Shown here: positions 15,970-20,907 of the stretch, piece after piece | How positions within the stretch are numbered: the first letter of the stretch is position 1 | How the letters are laid out: each line of letters opens with the position of its first letter | Assembly (NCBI GenBank): GCA_900769175.1 | Contig: CAAGFP010000243.1 | Span: 1 to 20,907, forward strand | Direction: 5' to 3' | DNA: 20,907 nt | Source: Lachnospiraceae bacterium | Lineage (GTDB): Bacteria; Bacillota; Clostridia; Lachnospirales; Lachnospiraceae | The notes under the pieces: generated by a model | What the model saw: only the letters and a program-made list of their open reading frames with translations | Databases searched by the model: none | What the model was told of the DNA's origin: nothing | Made by a program: the position numbers and the translations under genes

Positions 15970-16488
15970 CTATTCTCCATCTGTTCCAAAAAACTTCTTC
16001 TTAATTCCGATTCTATCGAATGCAAACGCAATCAGAAGGAAAATTGCAATACTTCCTCCGGCCTGAATTGCATTTCCCGGAATGCTGAGCGCAGGTGTTG
16101 CCCAGTTTCCGAATAAAACAGCTTCTGCAATATAATATCCTCCGATTGTCAAAACGGCTGCCGGAATCAGGGCTATGATATTTCTGGCACAGATTATTTT
16201 ATTCTTTCCTGATGTAAACGATAACGTTGCAAGCGCTTTGATTATAATCGTCGGAACCACCCATGCCGGAGCGGTCAGTAAATCGGCCAGCCCGCCTCCT
16301 ATCATAGCAGCAATCATATTAAACGGAAACGGAATCAGACAGCTGCAAAGATAAATCAGGGAATCTCCGAAATGGAGATAGCCGCCTGCGGTTCCAATCG
16401 GAATATGTCCGATAAAACCGGTTGTTACCGTAATCATGGCTGCAAAAAGTGCCGCAATAATCAAATACTTTAATACATTCTTTTTCAT
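15970..16488 (-). CDS. ECF transporter S component-like membrane protein (TIGR04002-like)
   Basis: The 172-residue protein has about five hydrophobic helices and the S-component pattern IPIGTAGGYLHFGDSLIYL followed by MIAAMIGGGLADLL. These resemble substrate-binding subunits of energy-coupling factor vitamin transporters, especially the uncharacterised TIGR04002 group. Such proteins bind a vitamin or similar small molecule and use a shared ATPase module encoded elsewhere. The substrate cannot be told. It is the first gene of an operon with the two-component system (one-base gap to the kinase), so it may take part in sensing or be a regulated transporter. GAAGGA precedes the ATG. Confidence 0.75.
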   Translation of the reverse strand: MKKNVLKYLIIAALFAAMITVTTGFIGHIPIGTAGGYLHFGDSLIYLCSCLIPFPFNMIAAMIGGGLADLLTAPAWVVPTIIIKALATLSFTSGKNKIICARNIIALIPAAVLTIGGYYIAEAVLFGNWATPALSIPGNAIQAGGSIAIFLLIAFAFDRIGIKKKFFGTDGE

Positions 16489-16546
16489 TCGTCTTTCCTT
16501 CTTTTTTTTATTTTATTAAAACCCGTTTCGGAATTGTATTCCCGCC

Positions 16547-16669
16547 GAAACCACATGTCGGTTGCAGACTGTTGAGAGACGTTGGTACTTAGGCTGCGTA
16601 TTGTGCAGCCTTATGTACCGCTACGTCGAACATCAAGCGGGAGCGCGTCTGCAACTGACATGTGGTTTC
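16547..16669. repeat. 123-bp near-perfect inverted repeat element
   Basis: Two 23-base arms (16547-16569 and 16647-16669) are complementary except for one position, which is G-T (a G-U pair in plus-strand RNA, C-A in minus-strand RNA). A second hairpin is nested in the middle: AGGCTGC/GCAGCCT plus GGTAC/GTACC (16584-16597 with 16605-16619). No transposase frame, target-site duplication or coding frame was seen. It may be a MITE-like palindromic element or a structured RNA. The G-U pair slightly favours plus-strand transcription. The rest of the 213-base gap (16489-16701) holds only AT-rich leader and a 3' hairpin at 16685-16701. Confidence 0.8.
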
Positions 16670-16684
16670 AAGGCGCAGAAACGC

Positions 16685-16701
16685 AGTCCCGAAATGGGAC
16701 T
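16685..16701. terminator. Short hairpin next to the tadA-alkD stop
   Basis: AGTCCC, GAAAT and GGGACT form a 6-bp stem directly after the fusion gene's stop codon (16702-16704). On the plus strand it is followed by a T-rich stretch (TTTATCTCTGTTTTT), which would suit the end of a plus-strand transcript from the inverted repeat element. On the minus strand no U tract follows. Confidence 0.4.
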
Positions 16702-17877
16702 TTATCTCTGTTTTTCCGGGGTTCTTTTCAATGATTTCAGATATTCCTTCCGCTCCTTTGGAATGCGGAAGCTTTCCACGGATTTCTGAATCGTTTTATT
16801 ATGCTCCCATTCCTTTAAAGCATTCGTTTCCATGAAAGGAATGACTGCATCATATTGCTTTGCCAGAGCCGTCGCGAAATACCACGCAACCATCATTTTA
16901 ACATAATAATCCTCCGATGCAACCTTGGAAACCATTTGCGGATATTGGATATCAAATGCGTCATCCAGATAGAAGTTCATCAGCATCTCAATCGCGAAGC
17001 GGATTTTATACGGATGCTTCGAACGAATCCATTTTTTTATCCAGTAAAGCAGTTCATCCGGATGTTTTTTAAATACCTTGGGCTTCATGGAGTCACAGAC
17101 TGCCCAGTTGTCTACATATGCCAGAAAACGGTCCACTTCTTTCACGCAGGTATCAAAATCCCGAATCGTTTCAAGCAAAAAAGCATGGAGACTGTTTTCT
17201 TCATGGTATTTATGAGGCAGGTGACTTAAAAACTCTTTTGATTCCTCCTCCTTTGCATATTCTTTTGCAAGAGCACGTAAAACGGGAACCCGGATTCCTA
17301 TGATGGCATCCGCGTCCACGTTCGGTACCAGTTTTTCTGTAAATGCCTTATACTCTAAGTCCTGCAATTCGAATAATTTCTTTCTAAGTTCCATAGGTTC
17401 TTTCTCCATTTTCAGACGATATCGCAGCTCTTTAAAAAAAGAGGTAAGCATTCTGCTGCATTCTTCTCCCCTGACACCTTCTGTCACCTCAACCTGATGA
17501 TTAAATGCTTCAACCGTGAAAAGATTAAGAATCGAGCCCGCACAACCGGCCTTCGGATTACGGCTGGCAAAAATAACCTTCGGAATTCTTGCCTGAACAA
17601 TGGCACCTGCGCACATCTGACAGGGCTCTAAGGTTACATACAATGTACAGTCTTCTAAACGCCAGTCTCCCATTTTTTTGCATGCCTGTTTTATTGCTGT
17701 AATTTCGGCATGTGCAAGAGTTGTTTTATCGTTTTTTCTCCGGTTGTAGCCTTTTCCGATTACTTCCCCTTTATAAACGATCACGCAACCAATGGGGACT
17801 TCTCCGATTTTTGCTCCCTTTTTGGCTTCTCGAATCGCTAAATCCATGAAGAATTCATCCTCTGAAAGATTACTCAT
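16702..17877 (-). CDS. Fusion: TadA tRNA adenosine deaminase + AlkD-like DNA glycosylase
   Basis: Residues 1-155 are a complete TadA-like zinc deaminase with HAE (56-58) and PCQMC (Cys86, Cys89). TadA makes inosine-34 in tRNA-Arg(ACG). Residues about 163-385 are an AlkD-type HEAT-like repeat protein. AlkD enzymes remove alkylated purines from DNA. The AlkD lesion-binding residues have counterparts at Trp258 and Asp262 (DNWAVCD), Arg293 (KIRFAIEM) and Trp332 (VAWYFATA). The Trp-Asp and Arg-Trp spacings (4 and 39) equal those of Bacillus cereus AlkD (109/113 and 148/187). An internal ATG (17394, Met162) starts the AlkD part after a GGAG ribosome binding site 9 bases away, so the glycosylase may also be made alone. 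GAAGGA precedes the main ATG. No stop separates the domains. Confidence 0.88.
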   Translation of the reverse strand: MSNLSEDEFFMDLAIREAKKGAKIGEVPIGCVIVYKGEVIGKGYNRRKNDKTTLAHAEITAIKQACKKMGDWRLEDCTLYVTLEPCQMCAGAIVQARIPKVIFASRNPKAGCAGSILNLFTVEAFNHQVEVTEGVRGEECSRMLTSFFKELRYRLKMEKEPMELRKKLFELQDLEYKAFTEKLVPNVDADAIIGIRVPVLRALAKEYAKEEESKEFLSHLPHKYHEENSLHAFLLETIRDFDTCVKEVDRFLAYVDNWAVCDSMKPKVFKKHPDELLYWIKKWIRSKHPYKIRFAIEMLMNFYLDDAFDIQYPQMVSKVASEDYYVKMMVAWYFATALAKQYDAVIPFMETNALKEWEHNKTIQKSVESFRIPKERKEYLKSLKRTPEKQR

Positions 17878-17907
17878 ACTTTTTCCTTCTATATATATTT
17901 AATAATT

Positions 17908-17929
17908 GGAATCTCGCTTGCGAGATTCC
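17908..17929. other. Hairpin GGAATCTCGC / GCGAGATTCC
   Basis: Perfect 10-bp arms with a 2-base loop lie just upstream of the tadA-alkD start. A smaller stem GTTGC/GCAAC (17944-17957) follows. With the two hairpins to the right they fill the 196-base gap (17878-18073), which has no gene. Confidence 0.7.
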
Positions 17930-17990
17930 CGCGCCGAGCGCGTGTTGCGTAAGCAACTTTCTTCTTTTCGCGCGAGTGCGCATTGGCAAC

Positions 17991-18059
17991 GTGGCCTATA
18001 TTTGTATAGAAGGGGACCTTCTATACAAATATAGGCCACATTCGAACTCGAATGTGGCC
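17991..18059 (-). terminator. Two overlapping, mutually exclusive long hairpins
   Basis: Hairpin A has perfect 23-bp arms (17991-18013 and 18017-18039) and a 3-base loop. Hairpin B has perfect 12-bp arms (18034-18045 and 18048-18059) and a 2-base loop. They share GGCCAC (18034-18039), so only one can form fully. They start 15 bases after the stop of the 196-residue gene, at the 3' end of its transcript and before tadA-alkD. No U tract follows. Transcription ending, mRNA protection or switching between forms are all possible. Confidence 0.7.
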
Positions 18060-18073
18060 CGTTTGCTCAATAA

Positions 18074-18664
18074 TTAGTTCATCTTCTCTCTCTTGAATAC
18101 AAGGAAAGTTCTGGGTACCATACTGCTGCTGGTCTTCGGTTCCGGGTAAATCTGATCCAGTTCCCAGCCTTTTCTTGCGAAGTCATTTAAAACTTCTTCA
18201 AAAGAAACAAATTCTGCTGCTAAATGTCCACGATTCGGTCTTTCACTTTCATCATGAATTGCATCCAGCATATGTACTTTATACTCGAACTGTTTGTTCG
18301 CCATACGGTCAAGCTTGGTATGAATGGAAGAAAGTGTTTCCAATACACAAATATCCAAAGCGTCTCTTAATTCGGATGCTGTTGCTTTCTCGAAAAGGTC
18401 GGTTTCCGTTACACGTTTCTTTTTCACGATTACCGTATTGTAACCTTCTGAGCTGTCGAGAATCATCTGTTTTGCCATTTCTACGTTATCAGCTCTCTTA
18501 CGATATCCTTTTTCTTCCAGATAATCAAGCGCTGCTGCCTTGATATTCTCTTCCGTTTTCTCAAGACCCGTATCAATCAATTCTTCCGTTACGTCCACAA
18601 AAGAAGTTTGAACAAGCGTGTTTTTACGAATCTCATCCAACATCATCTGTTTTAAATTTGCCAT
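18074..18664 (-). CDS. Unknown protein with DUF4177-like C-terminal domain
   Basis: This 196-residue soluble protein has no signal peptide. Residues 1-120 are helical and charged, with no family I recognise. Residues about 123-194 look like a DUF4177-type domain (QFEYKVHMLD, then SFEEVLNDFARKGWELDQI, ending FLVFKREK), a small fold of unknown function common in Firmicutes. AAGGGGAT precedes the ATG and an extended -10 promoter lies upstream, so it is probably transcribed on its own. It is followed by the strong hairpin cluster. Function is not assigned. Confidence 0.75.
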   Translation of the reverse strand: MANLKQMMLDEIRKNTLVQTSFVDVTEELIDTGLEKTEENIKAAALDYLEEKGYRKRADNVEMAKQMILDSSEGYNTVIVKKKRVTETDLFEKATASELRDALDICVLETLSSIHTKLDRMANKQFEYKVHMLDAIHDESERPNRGHLAAEFVSFEEVLNDFARKGWELDQIYPEPKTSSSMVPRTFLVFKREKMN

Positions 18665-18713
18665 AATTTTATCCCCTTTTTATATATTTCATCGCGCCGT
18701 GCGATATCTCTAT

Positions 18714-18722
18714 TTTATACCA
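18714..18722 (-). promoter_or_regulatory. Extended -10 promoter for the 196-residue gene
   Basis: On the minus strand TGGTATAAA is an extended -10 (TGn plus TATAAA), about 50 bases upstream of the start, with a poor -35. The 119-base gap after the cdaR stop is otherwise AT-rich with no further feature. Confidence 0.55.
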
Positions 18723-18783
18723 GATTCAGAAAAAATAAAACATAAAAATGAAATTTTTAAAATATATATCCTTCTGCAAAGGG

Positions 18784-19872
18784 TTAATCTCCCATATGGT
18801 CGATATAATTGGTGTAACTTAATACCATCTGCGCAATTTTGAAGGTGAGCGCATCCTCAAAGCTTCTCACATCCAGTCCGGTTGCCTGCTTTAATTTCTC
18901 AATGCGGTAGACAAGCGTATTTCTGTGAATATAAAGCTGTCTGGAGGTTTCGGAAACATTCAGGTTGTTATCAAGGAAGGTATTAATGGTGTGAAGAATT
19001 TCTTCATTGATTTCTTCGGGCATTTCCCCGCCGAAAATCTCCTGAATGTAAAGCTTGCACAGATTCACCGGAAGCTGGTAAATCAATCTTCCGATTCCGA
19101 GAGAATTATATGCAATTACCGGCTGGTCGGCATAGAAAATATTTCCGACATCCAACGCCATCTTGGATTCCTTATAAGATTTCGAAAGCTCTCTTAATTC
19201 ATGAACAACGGTTCCGTAAGAAACACGGACCTTTAACATGGCTTCCGTATTCATGACTTCGCGGATGACATAGGCCATATCGCGCATGTCTTCTTCCTTT
19301 TCGTCGGCTTCAAGTGTATGGATCAGAATTACATTACTTTCATCTACAGCAACGATGTAGTCATCCATTTTACCGGAAAAAGCAGTTTTTAAGGCAATCA
19401 TGGCCTCCCGCTCTTTTCCGCCTTTTACCTCAATTGTGAAAACAATTCTGTCTGCCTGGGTCTGGATTCCGAGCTTCTTAGCCCGGTTATAAATATCGAC
19501 CAACAGCAAATTATCCAATAACAGATTCTGGATAAAATTGGTATGATCATACTGTTCCTTATATGCGACAAGAAGGTGCATCAACTGGTTAACGGCTATT
19601 TTACCCATTGTATATCCGTCGGTCTGGCTTCCGTGGGAAACCAGTACAAAAACCGCTTCGTCATCTTCTTTTACCTTAAACAGATAATTTCCGCCGATAA
19701 TCTGACTGTCTGCAGGCGACTCGAAAAAGCTTTTCATCATCGAAATGTCAGGCGTATTCTTGCCAAATGTACTTGCCATTAAAAACCCCTGAATGTCGAT
19801 GACACAGAAATCAACCTTTGTCAGCTCTTTCATCTCGTCGATGCACGTCTGTATTACCTGTCTTGTGATCAT
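18784..19872 (-). CDS. CdaR-family transcriptional regulator
   Basis: The 362-residue protein begins with a sugar-diacid recognition-type domain (residues 1-130, ITRQVIQTCIDEM and DIQGFLMAS). A GGDEF-like/PucR middle region follows, and a C-terminal PucR/CdaR helix-turn-helix (about 295-355, NVSETSRQLYIHRNTLVYRIEKLKQATG). These regulators commonly control sugar-acid (glycerate, glucarate) or other catabolic genes, responding to a small molecule. GGAGAGGG precedes the ATG. It follows the GH13 enzyme by 25 bases on the same strand and is probably cotranscribed with it, so control of alpha-glucan use is a possibility beyond the classical sugar-diacid role. Confidence 0.88.
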   Translation of the reverse strand: MITRQVIQTCIDEMKELTKVDFCVIDIQGFLMASTFGKNTPDISMMKSFFESPADSQIIGGNYLFKVKEDDEAVFVLVSHGSQTDGYTMGKIAVNQLMHLLVAYKEQYDHTNFIQNLLLDNLLLVDIYNRAKKLGIQTQADRIVFTIEVKGGKEREAMIALKTAFSGKMDDYIVAVDESNVILIHTLEADEKEEDMRDMAYVIREVMNTEAMLKVRVSYGTVVHELRELSKSYKESKMALDVGNIFYADQPVIAYNSLGIGRLIYQLPVNLCKLYIQEIFGGEMPEEINEEILHTINTFLDNNLNVSETSRQLYIHRNTLVYRIEKLKQATGLDVRSFEDALTFKIAQMVLSYTNYIDHMGD

Positions 19873-19897
19873 AAACCCTCTCCGTTTCTGTTAAATT

Positions 19898-20907
19898 TTA
19901 ACTCTCTGCTTTCAAAATATAGGCAGAAAATGCCGGCAACTTTATCTTTACTCTCCCATTTTGTGCCACAATATCGGTATCTGTCGTACTAAAGCCGTCA
20001 GCATAAGTCTTCATCAGCACCTTCAGGCGGGCATCCGGACGAATTCCTGCCTGCCAGATTTCTACTTCTTTTTCTATTTCATGGGAATTATTATTAACGA
20101 TAACCACACATTGACCGTTCTTATTAAATCTTGCATATGCATTAAAATTATAATCGTTGCATAATTTTAATAATGAACCGGTACGAAGCTCCTCATTCTC
20201 TTTGTGAATACGGATTACATCCTTATGAAACCGGATTAATTCCAAATCTTCGTGTCCCCAGGGATAAGTTCTGCGGTTATCCGGGTCCGTAAATCCGCAG
20301 ACACCGGCTTCATCCCCATAATAAATTGTAGGGGCTCCGGGCCAAGTCATCTGCATCACAACCGCTTCCCTTAATACCGCTTTGTTCACGCCTTCATTTG
20401 CAGCCTGGGAGCCCAAAGTATGAATTCTTCCCACCTTATGGTTCGTACGGGTCAGAAATCTCGAATGATCGTGATTACTTAACTCGTTCATCGCAACCTG
20501 CAGGGACGGAGTCGTGAAATTTGTTTTGTGATGGTCCATTGCTCCCCAAAAGGCATCGGAATTACCAAGTAAATCCTCCCGGTAATCATCGCTGTGCTTC
20601 TGCATCCCGGTCAAAAACCAGGTGATCGGTTCCATAAACGCATCATAGTTCATAACGGTATCCCATTCATCCCCCTGTAACCAGTCTCTTGGGGTGCCGT
20701 AATGCTCAGCAAGAATAATCGCTTCCGGATTGGCCTCTTTTACTGCCTTACGGAAATCTTTCCAGAATTGATGGTTCAGTTCCGGCGAATGTCCCAAGTC
20801 CGCTGCGACATCGAGTCTCCAGCCATCCACATTAAAGGGAGGTGATACCCATTTCTTTCCAATATATAATATATAATCATAAAGCTCTCTGGAGCCCTCG
20901 TAATTCA
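19898..20907 (-). CDS. GH13 alpha-glycosidase (maltodextrin/neopullulanase-type), N-terminus beyond window
   Basis: The frame is open to the window edge, giving 335 visible codons. An internal GTG at 20830 is not the start, because NYEGSRELYDYILYIGKKW continues in frame before it. The GH13 conserved regions are present: region II VDGWRLDVA (nucleophile Asp, visible residue 32), region III ILAEHYG (acid/base Glu, about residue 67) and region IV LSNHDHSRF (His-Asp, about 145-146). A C-terminal beta domain ends SAYILKAES. The enzyme hydrolyses alpha-1,4 or alpha-1,6 links in maltodextrin, pullulan or cyclodextrin. The N-terminal domain that would refine the subfamily is missing, and no signal can be judged. 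Confidence 0.9.
   Translation of the reverse strand, partial: NYEGSRELYDYILYIGKKWVSPPFNVDGWRLDVAADLGHSPELNHQFWKDFRKAVKEANPEAIILAEHYGTPRDWLQGDEWDTVMNYDAFMEPITWFLTGMQKHSDDYREDLLGNSDAFWGAMDHHKTNFTTPSLQVAMNELSNHDHSRFLTRTNHKVGRIHTLGSQAANEGVNKAVLREAVVMQMTWPGAPTIYYGDEAGVCGFTDPDNRRTYPWGHEDLELIRFHKDVIRIHKENEELRTGSLLKLCNDYNFNAYARFNKNGQCVVIVNNNSHEIEKEVEIWQAGIRPDARLKVLMKTYADGFSTTDTDIVAQNGRVKIKLPAFSAYILKAES

Noticed and set aside
16547..16669. Insertion sequence
   Set aside because: No transposase frame fits in 123 bases and no flanking target duplication is visible.

Overview
The window looks like a chromosomal segment of a low-to-mid GC Gram-positive Clostridia bacterium, most likely a member of the Lachnospiraceae. 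This rests on strong AGGAGG-type ribosome binding sites, a class B sortase beside a SpaA/CnaB surface protein, an ECF-type S component, a CdaR regulator, and short structured intergenic repeats. The genus call is inference. No rRNA, tRNA, CRISPR array, transposase or phage gene was seen.

Layout. Positions 1-160 hold the edge of a 64-bp tandem repeat array with nested inverted repeats. From 350 to about 10100 every gene is on the minus strand. In transcription order they are an RluA-family pseudouridine synthase, adenosylhomocysteinase (ahcY), an FAD-dependent oxidoreductase, a 38-codon thioesterase remnant, an RsmF-like rRNA m5C methyltransferase, a type 2 argC, a PlsC-like acyltransferase, a diacylglycerol kinase-family lipid kinase and an AGCS amino acid/sodium symporter. 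This is housekeeping metabolism (methyl cycle, arginine, phospholipid) and RNA modification. The lipid kinase and acyltransferase are plausible partners in phosphatidate metabolism.

From 10372 to 13722 there is a plus-strand accessory island of two tightly coupled genes. The first encodes a secreted thioester-domain-like/CnaB protein with no C-terminal anchor. The second encodes a long protein with a lipoprotein-like signal, an unfamiliar region of about 350 residues and a C-terminal class B sortase domain. This pair is the best candidate here for an undescribed system. A 45-46 bp repeat array with palindromes lies just upstream. The island converges on a minus-strand operon of an ECF S component, a HAMP histidine kinase and an OmpR-family response regulator, with a short hairpin covering both stop codons.

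Further right are a 123-bp near-perfect inverted repeat element, a TadA-AlkD fusion gene, a cluster of strong hairpins of which two are mutually exclusive, a 196-residue protein with a DUF4177-like C-terminus, a CdaR-family regulator, and a GH13 alpha-glycosidase cut off by the window end.

Several start codons were moved from the longest open frame to an internal ATG with a proper ribosome binding site: argC, the FAD oxidoreductase and the histidine kinase. No searches could be run. Family calls rest on motifs read by eye.
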